64,000 nt of DNA from Salinisphaera sp040361255 (lineage in GTDB: Bacteria > Pseudomonadota > Gammaproteobacteria > Nevskiales > Salinisphaeraceae), in contig NZ_APNG01000011.1 of assembly GCF_040361255.1 (NCBI RefSeq), positions 62,001 through 126,000 on the forward strand. The letters are read 5' to 3'. The stretch's first letter is position 1. The number at the start of each line of letters is the position of its first letter. A program made the position numbers and the translations under genes. Positions 1 through 8,283 of the stretch are shown piece after piece. The notes under the pieces were generated by a model. The model ran no database searches, was not told where the DNA came from, and saw only the letters and a program-made list of their open reading frames with translations.

Positions 1-744
1 GGCCAGATATTCGCAGGTACCGGCGGTGCCTGCATGCATGTCCGCGCCACCCAGCGCTTCGTCCTCCGCGATCTCGCCGGTGGCAGCCTTGAGCAGCGGC
101 GGGCCGGCCAGAAAAACCTTGGCCCGCCCTCGCACCATGATCACGTAGTCGGACAGCCCCGGCATGTACGCGCCACCAGCGGTCGAGGAACCATGCACGA
201 CCGTGATCTGGGGCAGGCCCAGCGCCGACAGCCGCGCCTGATTGGCAAAGGTGCGCCCGCCTTCGATGAACATTTCGTCCTGATAGAGCAGATTGGCGCC
301 GCCGGACTCGATCAGCGACACGATCGGCAATTTCTGGATTCGCGCGATTTCCTGTATGCGCAGGGTTTTCTGTACACCCCAGGGGGTCATGGTGCCGCCC
401 TTGATCGCGCTGTTGGAGGCATTGACCATGCAGCGCACGCCCGACACATAACCGATACCGCAGATACTGTTGCCGCCGGCCAGCGAACCATCGGTATCGT
501 CGTGACAGCCATAGCCGCACAGCGTGGACAGCTCCAGAAACGGCGAACCGCGATCGAGCAGCAGATTCACCCGATCGCGCGGCAGCAGCTGTTCGCGCTT
601 GCGATAGCGCTCGGCCTTGCTCTGTTCGGTCGCATGGACCTTCGCTTCGATTTCGCGCAGTGCGTCGACCGCGGCGAGCATGCCTTCGCGATTGCGCTGA
701 AAGCTGTCGGCGTTGCGATCGACACGGGTGGAGAGAACCGCCAT
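1..744 (-). CDS. acyl-CoA carboxylase beta (carboxyltransferase) subunit, 3' part outside the window
   Basis: Carboxyltransferase half of a biotin-dependent acyl-CoA carboxylase (propionyl/methylcrotonyl/geranyl-CoA class), which moves CO2 from biotin to the acyl-CoA. I translated it from the minus strand: it opens MAVLSTRVDRN, and 248 codons are visible before the window ends. Family landmarks are the RERVNLLLD-like segment (here LPRDRVNLLLDRGSPFLELS), the GGT.TPWGVQK region, SLIESGGANL and STAGGAYMPGLSDY. The ATG lies 8 bp after the acyl-CoA dehydrogenase stop, so they share an operon. An AtuA-like gene two steps upstream suggests a geranyl-CoA (AtuC-like) substrate, but methylcrotonyl-CoA carboxylase is equally possible from this fragment. 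The biotin-carrier alpha subunit would lie beyond the edge. Confidence 0.88.
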   Translation of the reverse strand, partial: MAVLSTRVDRNADSFQRNREGMLAAVDALREIEAKVHATEQSKAERYRKREQLLPRDRVNLLLDRGSPFLELSTLCGYGCHDDTDGSLAGGNSICGIGYVSGVRCMVNASNSAIKGGTMTPWGVQKTLRIQEIARIQKLPIVSLIESGGANLLYQDEMFIEGGRTFANQARLSALGLPQITVVHGSSTAGGAYMPGLSDYVIMVRGRAKVFLAGPPLLKAATGEIAEDEALGGADMHAGTAGTCEYLA

Positions 745-752
745 ATCCGAAT

Positions 753-1919
753 CTAACCCCGCTGGCCGGGCAGAATGCCCATCGTCTTGCAGATGATGCC
801 GAGCATGACTTCGTCCGCGCCGCCCCCGATCGAGGCCAGGCGAGTATCGCGAAATGCCCGCGAAACCTCGGCTTCCCACATATAGCCCTGACCGCCCCAG
901 TACTGCAGACAGGCATCGGTGACTTCGCGCACCAGGCGCCCGGTCTTGAGCTTGGCCATGGAGGCCAGTTGCAGCACACCGCTATCGTCGGGGTTGACGA
1001 CATAGCGTTCGCAACACCGATAGGTCAGTGAACGCAGGGCTTCGATCTCGGTCTGCAGTTCGGCCAGGCGAAAATGCACGACCTGGTTATGCAGAATCGG
1101 CACGCCAAAGGTCTGGCGGTCCGAGGTGTATTCGATCGTGGCGTTGACCACGTTTTCCAGGCCCTTGAGCGCGGAGGCCGCAGCGAATATGCGCTCTTCC
1201 TGGAACTGCTGCATCTGCATGGTGAAGCCCATCCCTTCGGCACCGATACGGTTGCGCTGCGGCACGCGCACGTCGTCGAAAAACAGCTGGGCGGTATCCG
1301 ACGACCACATGCCGAGCTTGTGCAGCTTGCGGGCACGCTCGACGCCGGGGCTATCCAGCGGCACCACGATCAACGACTTATTCCGGTGCGGCCCGTCATC
1401 CGAGGTGTTGGCCAGCAGGCAGATCCAGTCGGCCTTCATGCCATTCGTGATCCACATCTTGGAGCCGTTGATGACGTAGTCGTCGCCATCCTTTCGTGCC
1501 GTAGTCTTCAGCTGGGCGACATCGGAGCCGGCCTGCGGTTCGGATACACCGATGGCGGCCACCTGCTCGCCGGCGATGGCCGGGGCCAGAAACTCACCGC
1601 GTAGTTCGTCGCCGCCATAGCGCGCCAGCGCTGGCGTGGCCATATCGGTCTGTACGCCGATGGCCATGGGCACGCCGCCGCATTTGATCCGGCCCCATTC
1701 CTCGGCGGCGACCATGGCATAGGAATAATCCAGCCCCTGACCGCCGTAGGCCTCGGGCTTGTGGATACCAAGCAGGCCCAGATCGCCCATCTTCTTGAAC
1801 AGTTCGTGCGAGGGAAACTGCTGGGCCTGCTCCCACTCGGCGACATGCGGGTTGATCTCGCGATCGATAAACCGGGCAATGGTGTCGCGCAGGGCGTCGT
1901 GTTCGGGGGTGAATTGCAT
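753..1919 (-). CDS. acyl-CoA dehydrogenase (AtuD/isovaleryl-CoA dehydrogenase-like)
   Basis: FAD enzyme introducing the alpha-beta double bond into an acyl-CoA. At 388 aa it has the usual length for the family. Visible are the N-terminal helical domain, the flavin/acyl loop AAIGVSEPQAGSDVAQL with MWITNG after it (about residues 125-165), and the C-terminal helical domain with QTFG, QYWGGQGYMWE and the substrate-end motif GGGADEVML near residue 370. It sits 12 bp downstream of the AtuA-like gene and 8 bp upstream of the carboxyltransferase, all co-directional. In acyclic terpene and leucine degradation these steps are neighbours: dehydrogenation supplies the unsaturated acyl-CoA for carboxylation. 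Exact substrate cannot be read from sequence. Confidence 0.9.
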   Translation of the reverse strand: MQFTPEHDALRDTIARFIDREINPHVAEWEQAQQFPSHELFKKMGDLGLLGIHKPEAYGGQGLDYSYAMVAAEEWGRIKCGGVPMAIGVQTDMATPALARYGGDELRGEFLAPAIAGEQVAAIGVSEPQAGSDVAQLKTTARKDGDDYVINGSKMWITNGMKADWICLLANTSDDGPHRNKSLIVVPLDSPGVERARKLHKLGMWSSDTAQLFFDDVRVPQRNRIGAEGMGFTMQMQQFQEERIFAAASALKGLENVVNATIEYTSDRQTFGVPILHNQVVHFRLAELQTEIEALRSLTYRCCERYVVNPDDSGVLQLASMAKLKTGRLVREVTDACLQYWGGQGYMWEAEVSRAFRDTRLASIGGGADEVMLGIICKTMGILPGQRG

Positions 1920-1931
1920 AACAGGCTCTCG

Positions 1932-3728
1932 TTAAACAGTGTCGATACGCGCGGCGATCGCCGGGGATACCGGCACCGGAAAATCCAGCAGCATCTGACC
2001 CAGACACTTGCCCTGGGCGTCGGCGCGCAGCGATGCCACGCCGCCACCGCCCAGTACGCGGGTGAGCAGGAAATTCATCGAATGGGTGCCGGGCAGTTCC
2101 CAGTGGCAGACCTCGCCTTCGAGCAGGTGGGCAAACCAGTCAGCAACCGCGGCATCGGTGAGGGCAGCGCGCAGATACGGCAAATAGGCCGGATCGCGCG
2201 CGATCACGCCGATATTGGCGGCATCGCCCTTGTCGCCGCTGCGCGCCAGCGCCAAGCGAACAAGCGGAACGGGCACAGGATCATCGAGCGCGATGTCGTC
2301 GGTCGGATTAGGCTCGCTTGCCCGTGAGTCGCGGTCGAAACCGCCGTCGCTATCGATTACGACCTGTGCGATCGTGGCGTCGATATCGACCTGTACGGCC
2401 ACTGCTGCCTTGGGCACGAAACAGGAATACAGCCGGATCACCGGGCTCACGCTGGGCCGCCCGCCGAAAAAGCCGGTCACCCCCGGCACCATGCCGGTGG
2501 CAGCCTGGGCCAGTTCGCGGGTAAACAGCGCCAATGCGTCCTTCGACTCGTGGCGTACCGCCAGTTTGAGCACGACTTCCCGGCTGTGTGCGGCGGCCTG
2601 GCGGGCATTCGCGCCATACATCGCTTCCGTGCCGAGCACGGCGATATCGTAATCGGCGTAGGGGCCGAGCCCGCGCTCGGCGAACAAGCGCTCGGTCTTG
2701 GCCAGGATGGCCATGGCTGCGCTGTGCGCCTTGGCCCCGGCCTCGATGCCGCCAACAACGAACACCGCTGTGCAGCGGTAACCATCCATATAGGTGGCCG
2801 AAATCTTGTAATCGGCATTGGGCGCCTGACCGCGCGCGCCGGCGACCGCGACCCGATTCTCGCCGACCTGGGATAACGTCACCTGGGTGAAATCGCAGGC
2901 GACATCCGGCAACAGATAGGCCCGCGGATCGCCGATTTCGTAGAGCATCTGCTCGGCGACGGTATGACAACTCACCAGCCCGCCCGTACCCGCCGGCTTG
3001 GTCACCACGAATGCGCCATCGCGCGCGACCTCGACGATGGGAAAGCCCATATCGGCATAGCCGTCGGCCACGAGATGCCAGTCGGTGAAATTGCCGCCCG
3101 TGCACTGACAGCCACATTCGATGATATGCCCGGCCAGACTACCCGCGGCGAGCCGGTCGTAGTCCTGCCAATCCCAGCCGAATTCGTGCACCAGCGGCGC
3201 GAGCACGAGCGCGCTGTCGACACAGCGCCCGGTGATCACGATATCGGCACCGGCATCGAGTGCGGCGACAATGCCCGGCGCACCGAGATAGGCATTCATG
3301 CTCACCGGCGCCTGCGGCATGGCGCCTTCGCCCGCCATGGGCTCGATGGCGCTGGCCAGACGCGCGCGCTCGGGCATGAGATCGTCGCCGGTCACGATCG
3401 CAATCTTGAACGTCAGCCCCGCTTCGGCCGCCGCTGCGGCCAGCGCGTCGCGACAGGCCGCCGGGTTGATACCGCCGGCATTGCTGATCACGCGAATGCC
3501 GCGTGCCTTGATTTCGGCGAGCACGGGCTTGAGCGCATGGGCGACGAAGTCCTCGGCGTAGCCGGCACCGGGATCGCGCCGGCGCTTGGCCGCGAGTATC
3601 GACATGGTGATTTCCGACAGATAGTCGGACACCAGATAGTCGATATCGCCCTTTTCGACGAGCTGGGCGGCGGCGGTGTTGGTATCGCCCCAGAATGCCG
3701 ACGCACAGCCGATGCGGATCGAATCCAC
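1932..3728 (-). CDS. AtuA-like acyclic terpene utilization protein (DUF1446 family)
   Basis: Resembles AtuA of the Pseudomonas citronellol/geraniol pathway, whose reaction is not established. The large N-terminal domain begins IRIGCASAFWGDT and carries VISNAGGINPAACRDAL and ITGRCVDSALVLAPL. A smaller C-terminal domain begins near LVRLALARSGDKGDAANIG and includes the cysteine/His segment EVCHWELPGTHSMNFLL. I chose the GTG at 3728 because AGGAG lies about 10 nt upstream. A GTG at 3767 in the same frame would add 13 residues without a better ribosome site. It is the first gene of the catabolic operon and faces a TetR gene. About 598 aa, as expected for the full family member. Confidence 0.85.
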   Translation of the reverse strand: MDSIRIGCASAFWGDTNTAAAQLVEKGDIDYLVSDYLSEITMSILAAKRRRDPGAGYAEDFVAHALKPVLAEIKARGIRVISNAGGINPAACRDALAAAAAEAGLTFKIAIVTGDDLMPERARLASAIEPMAGEGAMPQAPVSMNAYLGAPGIVAALDAGADIVITGRCVDSALVLAPLVHEFGWDWQDYDRLAAGSLAGHIIECGCQCTGGNFTDWHLVADGYADMGFPIVEVARDGAFVVTKPAGTGGLVSCHTVAEQMLYEIGDPRAYLLPDVACDFTQVTLSQVGENRVAVAGARGQAPNADYKISATYMDGYRCTAVFVVGGIEAGAKAHSAAMAILAKTERLFAERGLGPYADYDIAVLGTEAMYGANARQAAAHSREVVLKLAVRHESKDALALFTRELAQAATGMVPGVTGFFGGRPSVSPVIRLYSCFVPKAAVAVQVDIDATIAQVVIDSDGGFDRDSRASEPNPTDDIALDDPVPVPLVRLALARSGDKGDAANIGVIARDPAYLPYLRAALTDAAVADWFAHLLEGEVCHWELPGTHSMNFLLTRVLGGGGVASLRADAQGKCLGQMLLDFPVPVSPAIAARIDTV

Positions 3729-3845
3729 GGGTAATGGCGCTCCTGCCGAAAGGCGGTCGCCGAGCACGGGCGCTTTCGTACCCGAGCGGCAACGCTATGG
3801 TTCTGATGACCTGTTTGAGATGAGAGTGCAGCGCCGTTGTCTTTA

Positions 3846-3863
3846 AGTCAAGTCGAGTGACTC
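3846..3863. promoter_or_regulatory. candidate operator between the AtuA-like operon and the TetR gene
   Basis: The 187-bp divergent gap holds overlapping small symmetries: AGTCA-7 nt-TGACT (3846-3862) and GAGT-G-ACTC (3855-3863). Such symmetry in a gap between a TetR gene and its divergent target is where an autoregulated operator is expected. The arms are short, so chance is not excluded. Confidence 0.35.
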
Positions 3864-3915
3864 ACCTTAGGAATAATTGCGCTAGACTTGGGCTGTGCCC
3901 CAGTCAGGAAAGCCC

Positions 3916-4551
3916 ATGGCCAGCGCCAGCCCGGCCGCCGCCTACCATCGTCAGATTTCAGCCGAGAAACGCGATGCCATTCTCGATGCCGCCCTCGAAT
4001 GTTTTCTCGAGCGCGGCTTTGCCGGCACCAGCCTGAACCGGATCGCCAAGGCCGCGGGTGTGTCCACAGCCACCCTGTACCGGCATTTTCCGAGCAAGGA
4101 CGAGCTGTTCGCGCAGATTATCGAGCGCCCGTTTCTGGATGGCTCGCCAGAATCGCTCGCCGAGTTGCCGGCCGGCGAACCCGAACGCGTACTCCACGAA
4201 ATTGCCGAGCGTTATGCCCGGCTGATTCTCACCCCCTATTTCCATCCGCTGGTGCGCGCACTGATCGCCGAGGCGCTACGGCTGCCGCAGATGGGCCACG
4301 CCCTGGAACAACGCGGTCACGGCCCGTTTCTGGCCGCGGTAAAAGGCTACTTCGAACGCGAACACGACCTGGGTACGCTGGATGTGCCCGATGCCGGCCT
4401 GGCCGCGGAACAGTTTCTGGGCATGATTTCGAGCGTGGTGTTCTGGCCGCGCATGCTCAACGACGAACGCCGGCCTTCCGCGGCCAAGGTGCAGCGCACC
4501 TGCGATGCGGCCGTAGCGACGTTTCTGGCCCGATACGCCATCGCCGAATAG
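3916..4551 (+). CDS. TetR-family transcriptional regulator
   Basis: DNA-binding repressor of the TetR family, about 211 aa. The N-terminal helix-turn-helix is clear: RDAILDAALECFLERGF, then SLNRIAKAAGVSTATLYRHFPSKDELF. The C-terminal ligand/dimer domain (from about residue 75) has the AefR-like pattern and has no recognisable effector. The ATG at 3916 is preferred because AGGA stands 6-8 nt before it; a GTG at 3895 is also in frame. It is transcribed away from the terpene/acyl-CoA operon across a 187-bp gap, so it is the obvious candidate regulator of that operon, perhaps sensing an acyl-CoA intermediate as AtuR does. That target is inference. Confidence 0.9.
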   Translation: MASASPAAAYHRQISAEKRDAILDAALECFLERGFAGTSLNRIAKAAGVSTATLYRHFPSKDELFAQIIERPFLDGSPESLAELPAGEPERVLHEIAERYARLILTPYFHPLVRALIAEALRLPQMGHALEQRGHGPFLAAVKGYFEREHDLGTLDVPDAGLAAEQFLGMISSVVFWPRMLNDERRPSAAKVQRTCDAAVATFLARYAIAE

Positions 4552-4707
4552 GCGTCGCCCGAGGGGCCTTGCCGCTCTGTGCCGAGCCCGCTGGCAAGCG
4601 ACGATCGGATCAGGTTCAGGCAGAATGCATGAACGAACGTCCGTTTATGGCTGCGCCGTGTAGCGGCGCTCAATCAAGACAATCGTCAATAAAGAGGAGA
4701 CCCCCTG

Positions 4708-5688
4708 ATGCGAGCATTGCTCTGCAAACAATTCGGCCCGCCGGAAACGCTGGTCGTCGAAGAACGCCCCACGCCCGAGGTCGGCCCCAAGCAGGTGCTC
4801 ATCGACGTGCAAGCCGCAGCGGTGAATTTCCCGGACAGCCTGATCATCGAGGACAAATACCAGCTCAAGCCGGAGCTGCCCTTTTCGCCGGGCGGCGAAC
4901 TCGCGGGCGTGATCAATACCGTCGGCGACGAGGTCACCCATCTCAAGCCCGGCGACAACGTGATCGCCTTTACCGGCTACGGCGCCATGGCCGAACAGAT
5001 CGCCACCGACGCCAACCGCGTGATCCCGATGCCGGACGGCGTGGACCACGTGACCGCCAGCGCCTTCGTGATGACCTATGGCACCACCTATCACGCCCTG
5101 GCCGACCGCGCCGCGCTCAAGTCCGGCGAAACGCTGCTCGTGCTGGGTGCGGCCGGCGGCGTGGGCCTGGCCGCGATCGAACTAGGCAAGGCGCTGGGCG
5201 CGCACGTGATTGCGGCGGCCTCCAGCGAAGAAAAGCTCGCGGTGTGTCGCGAGCACGGCGCCGATGAAACCATCAACTACGTCGAAGAAGACCTCAAGGA
5301 CGCGATCAAGGCCCGCACCGACGGGCGCGGCGTGGACGTGGTCTATGACCCGGTCGGCGGCGACATGACCGAAAAAGCCCTGCGCGGCACGGCCTGGCGC
5401 GGACGTCTGCTGGTGATCGGCTTCGCCGCTGGCGAGATTCCCAAGCCGCCGCTGAATCTCGCCCTGCTCAAGGGCTGCTCGATCGTGGGCGTGTTCTGGG
5501 GCTCGTTCACCCAGCGCGAACCGCAGGAAAACCAGAAACAGCTCAAGCAGATCTTTACCTGGCTGGCCGAAGGCAAGCTGCGCCCGCATGTCTCGGGCAC
5601 CTATCCGCTTGAACGCGGCGGTGAGGCCATCACCATGCTGGCTTCGCGCAAGGCGGCCGGCAAGCTGGTCATCAAACCGCAGGAATAG
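4708..5688 (+). CDS. NADPH:quinone oxidoreductase, zinc-free MDR family
   Basis: Medium-chain dehydrogenase/reductase of the quinone oxidoreductase type, 326 aa. The GroES-like N-terminal domain starts MRALLCKQFGPPETL and contains AAAVNFPDSL, the signature of zinc-free QOR proteins. The Rossmann domain has the nucleotide loop LVLGAAGGVGLAAIELGKALGA (about residues 143-164). Catalytic zinc ligands of true alcohol dehydrogenases are missing, as expected. A strong AGAGGAG lies 9 nt upstream of the ATG. It follows the TetR gene by 156 bp on the same strand, so co-transcription is possible. The substrate is unknown; quinones, enones or enoyl-type compounds are typical for the group. Confidence 0.88.
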   Translation: MRALLCKQFGPPETLVVEERPTPEVGPKQVLIDVQAAAVNFPDSLIIEDKYQLKPELPFSPGGELAGVINTVGDEVTHLKPGDNVIAFTGYGAMAEQIATDANRVIPMPDGVDHVTASAFVMTYGTTYHALADRAALKSGETLLVLGAAGGVGLAAIELGKALGAHVIAAASSEEKLAVCREHGADETINYVEEDLKDAIKARTDGRGVDVVYDPVGGDMTEKALRGTAWRGRLLVIGFAAGEIPKPPLNLALLKGCSIVGVFWGSFTQREPQENQKQLKQIFTWLAEGKLRPHVSGTYPLERGGEAITMLASRKAAGKLVIKPQE

Positions 5689-5874
5689 TCTGATCGGCCG
5701 GCCCGGCCGAACCGCGCCGGGCTGGCACTGCCCTATTTCGTTCCCGCGACAACGCGGCGATGTTGTCATGCAAACGACATCGCCGTGTCATCCCGGCGTT
5801 ATCTGAACGACCCACACTGCGCTCCATTGCAAGCCGGCTGTCATGTCGATGACAGCCCCGCAACGAGGAGCCGC

Positions 5875-6921
5875 ATGCGTATTGCATTGCTCACCGACGC
5901 GTGGAAGCCGCAGGTCAATGGCGTCGTCACGGCGCTGACCGCCCTGGTCCGAGAACTGGAAGCCGCCGGTCATGACGTGCTGGTGATCCATCCGGGCCTG
6001 TTCGTGACCGTGCCCTGCCCCACCTACACCGAAATCCGGCTGGCCGCCGCGCCGCTGCCCGGCGTGGCCCGCCGCCTGCAACGCTTTGTGCCGGATGCCG
6101 TGCATATCGCCACCGAAGGCAGTGTGGGCCTGGCGGGCTGGTTGTACTGTCGGCTGCGGGGCTGGCGTTTCACCACCTCGTTTCATACCCGCTTTCCCGA
6201 ATACATCAATGCACGCTGGCCGATGGTGCCCGTAGGCCTGGGTTATCGGGTACTCAATCTGTTTCATCGGCGCAGCGTACGCACCATGGTGAGCACGCGC
6301 CCGCTGGCCGATTATCTGCAGGATCGCGGTTTTTCGCGCCTGGCCCTGTGGGGCCGCGGCGTCGACACCCGGCTGTTTCGCCCGGTCACGCCGGCCGTTG
6401 TCGATCTGCCCGGGCCGGTATTTCTCTACTTCGGCCGCGTGGCGCCGGAAAAGAACGTCGAAGCGTTTCTCCAACTCGATCTGCCCGGTAGCAAGCTGGT
6501 AGTCGGCGACGGCCCGGCCCGCGCCGCGCTCGAGCGCTGCTATCCGGAGGCCTGTTTCGTGGGCATGCGCCTGGGCGAAGACCTCGTCCGTCATATCTGT
6601 GCGGCCGACTGCATGGTGTTCCCGAGCAAGACCGACACGCTCGGGCTGGTGCTCATGGAGGCCATGGCCTGTGGCGTGCCGGTGGCTGCCTACCCGGTCA
6701 CCGGGCCGAAACAGGTGGTCCAGCCCGGTATCACCGGCGTGCTCGACGACGATCTGCAGGCCGCGGCGCTGGCTGCGCTCGAACTCGACGGCGAGGCCGG
6801 CATCGCCTATGCCCGTGCCCATAGCTGGGCCGCCTCGGCGGCCGAGTTCGCGACCCAGCTCGCCCCGGCACGACGCCCCAACCTGCGCTTTGCGACCCCG
6901 GCATTGGAGAACGCACGATGA
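5875..6921 (+). CDS. GT4 glycosyltransferase, SqdX/SQD2-like (sulfoquinovosyltransferase candidate)
   Basis: Retaining GT-B glycosyltransferase, 348 aa. The N-terminal domain opens RIALLTDAWKPQVNGVV and has TSFHTRFPEYI. The C-terminal nucleotide-sugar domain has FLYFGRVAPEKNVEAFL and FPSKTDTLGLVLMEAMACG, where Asp stands in place of the first Glu of the EX7E motif, a common variant. GAGGAG is 4 nt before the ATG. The last four bases (ATGA) overlap the start of sqdB. Family members also include mannosyltransferases such as MgtA, but this overlap with a UDP-sulfoquinovose synthase gene makes transfer of sulfoquinovose to diacylglycerol the most likely job. A membrane-surface enzyme is expected. 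Confidence 0.8.
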   Translation: MRIALLTDAWKPQVNGVVTALTALVRELEAAGHDVLVIHPGLFVTVPCPTYTEIRLAAAPLPGVARRLQRFVPDAVHIATEGSVGLAGWLYCRLRGWRFTTSFHTRFPEYINARWPMVPVGLGYRVLNLFHRRSVRTMVSTRPLADYLQDRGFSRLALWGRGVDTRLFRPVTPAVVDLPGPVFLYFGRVAPEKNVEAFLQLDLPGSKLVVGDGPARAALERCYPEACFVGMRLGEDLVRHICAADCMVFPSKTDTLGLVLMEAMACGVPVAAYPVTGPKQVVQPGITGVLDDDLQAAALAALELDGEAGIAYARAHSWAASAAEFATQLAPARRPNLRFATPALENAR

Positions 6922-8114
6922 AAGTCCTCATACTCGGCGGCGACGGCTTCTGCGGCTGGCCCACGGCATTGCATCTTTCCGGTCAGGGCCATGAGGTGAC
7001 ACTGATCGACAATCTGTCGCGGCGACATATCGACAACGAGCTCGGCGTGAGTTCGCTCACCCCGATTTCGCCGATCGATATCCGTCTGGCCGCCTGGAAG
7101 GAACTCACCGGGCGCACGATCGCTGCGCTGCATATGGATGTCGCCCGCGAATACGACCGCCTGGAGGCCACGATCGAACGCCTGGCGCCGGATGCCATCG
7201 TGCATTTCGCCGAACAGCGCTCGGCGCCCTATTCGATGAAACACGCCCGCGCCAAACGCTACACGGTCGAGAACAATCTCGCCGCGACCCAGAACGTGCT
7301 CTGTGCGCTGGTCGAAACCGGCATCGATGCCCATCTGGTTCATCTGGGCACGATGGGCGTCTATGGCTATGGCGGCGGGCTGCGTATTCCCGAGGGCTAT
7401 CTCACGGTCGAAGTCGACGACAGCGCCGGCGCGCGTACCCAGCGCGAGATTCTGTTCCCGCCGGATCCGGGCAGTATCTATCACATGACCAAGACCCAGG
7501 ATCAGCTGCTGTTCTATTTCTACAACAAGAACGACGGCCTGCGGATCACGGATCTGCATCAGGGCGTGGTCTGGGGCACCCAGACCCGCGAGACGCGGCT
7601 GGACGAGCGCCTGATCAATCGCTTCGACTACGACGGCGACTACGGCACCGTGCTCAATCGTTTTCTCATGCAGGCCGCGGTCGGCCACGATCTGACCGTG
7701 CACGGCAGCGGCGGCCAGACCCGGGCCTTCATCCATATTCAGGACACCGTGCGCTGTATCGAAATGGCGATTGGCAACGCGCCGGCCGCCGGCGAACGCG
7801 TGCGCATCTACAACCAGATGACCGAAACCTGGCGCGTGGGCGAACTGGCCAAACTGGTTGCGCGCATGACCGGCGCACAGATCGCCCATCTGCCCAACCC
7901 GCGCCGTGAAGCGCCGGAAAACGACCTGTGCGTGGATAACGCCTGCCTGCTGGATCTGGGGCTGGATCCGACCACGCTGCGCGACAACCTGCTGGGCGAG
8001 ATCATCGACGTGGCCCAGCGCTATGCCCACCGTTGCGACGAAAGCCGGATTCTGTCGACCTCGCAGTGGGTACGCCCGCGCCCGGCGCCGGCGTCGCAGG
8101 CCGTGGCCGGCTGA
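6918..8114 (+). CDS. sqdB: UDP-sulfoquinovose synthase
   Basis: Short-chain dehydrogenase/epimerase-type enzyme making UDP-sulfoquinovose from UDP-glucose and sulfite, 398 aa, the normal length. The NAD loop is LILGGDGFCGWPTALHLS at the N terminus. Family-specific blocks follow: FAEQRSAPYSMKHARAKRYTV, NNLAATQNVL, HLGTMGVYGYG, and the Tyr-x3-Lys catalytic pair in YHMTKTQDQLL. Further matches are DLHQGVVWGTQT and FIHIQDTVRCIEMA. Its translation is coupled to the upstream glycosyltransferase by an ATGA overlap. Together they form the minimal two-gene set for the sulfolipid SQDG. An alternative is sulfoquinovose in a surface glycan, as with archaeal Agl3. Confidence 0.9.
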   Translation: MKVLILGGDGFCGWPTALHLSGQGHEVTLIDNLSRRHIDNELGVSSLTPISPIDIRLAAWKELTGRTIAALHMDVAREYDRLEATIERLAPDAIVHFAEQRSAPYSMKHARAKRYTVENNLAATQNVLCALVETGIDAHLVHLGTMGVYGYGGGLRIPEGYLTVEVDDSAGARTQREILFPPDPGSIYHMTKTQDQLLFYFYNKNDGLRITDLHQGVVWGTQTRETRLDERLINRFDYDGDYGTVLNRFLMQAAVGHDLTVHGSGGQTRAFIHIQDTVRCIEMAIGNAPAAGERVRIYNQMTETWRVGELAKLVARMTGAQIAHLPNPRREAPENDLCVDNACLLDLGLDPTTLRDNLLGEIIDVAQRYAHRCDESRILSTSQWVRPRPAPASQAVAG

Positions 8115-8245
8115 TCGCGCGGCGGCCGGGCCATCCCGCCCACGCGCCAGACTGCTGGAGCACAAACACCGCGACCCATGGCAGAACAAGCGATTGGAAG
8201 TGGCCGGATATCTATCGCGTTCGACTCAATTGCGCGCCGCTGATC

Positions 8246-8251
8246 TATAAT
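8246..8251 (+). promoter_or_regulatory. -10-like TATAAT upstream of the membrane protein gene
   Basis: A perfect TATAAT stands 33 bp before the GTG at 8284, in a 169-bp gap after sqdB. No good -35 box is found at 16-18 bp spacing (TTCGAC at 8220 is 20 bp away), so this is a weak promoter call. Confidence 0.3.
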
Positions 8252-8283
8252 CCGTTTCAGGTTACGAACCGGATACGCTGCCT

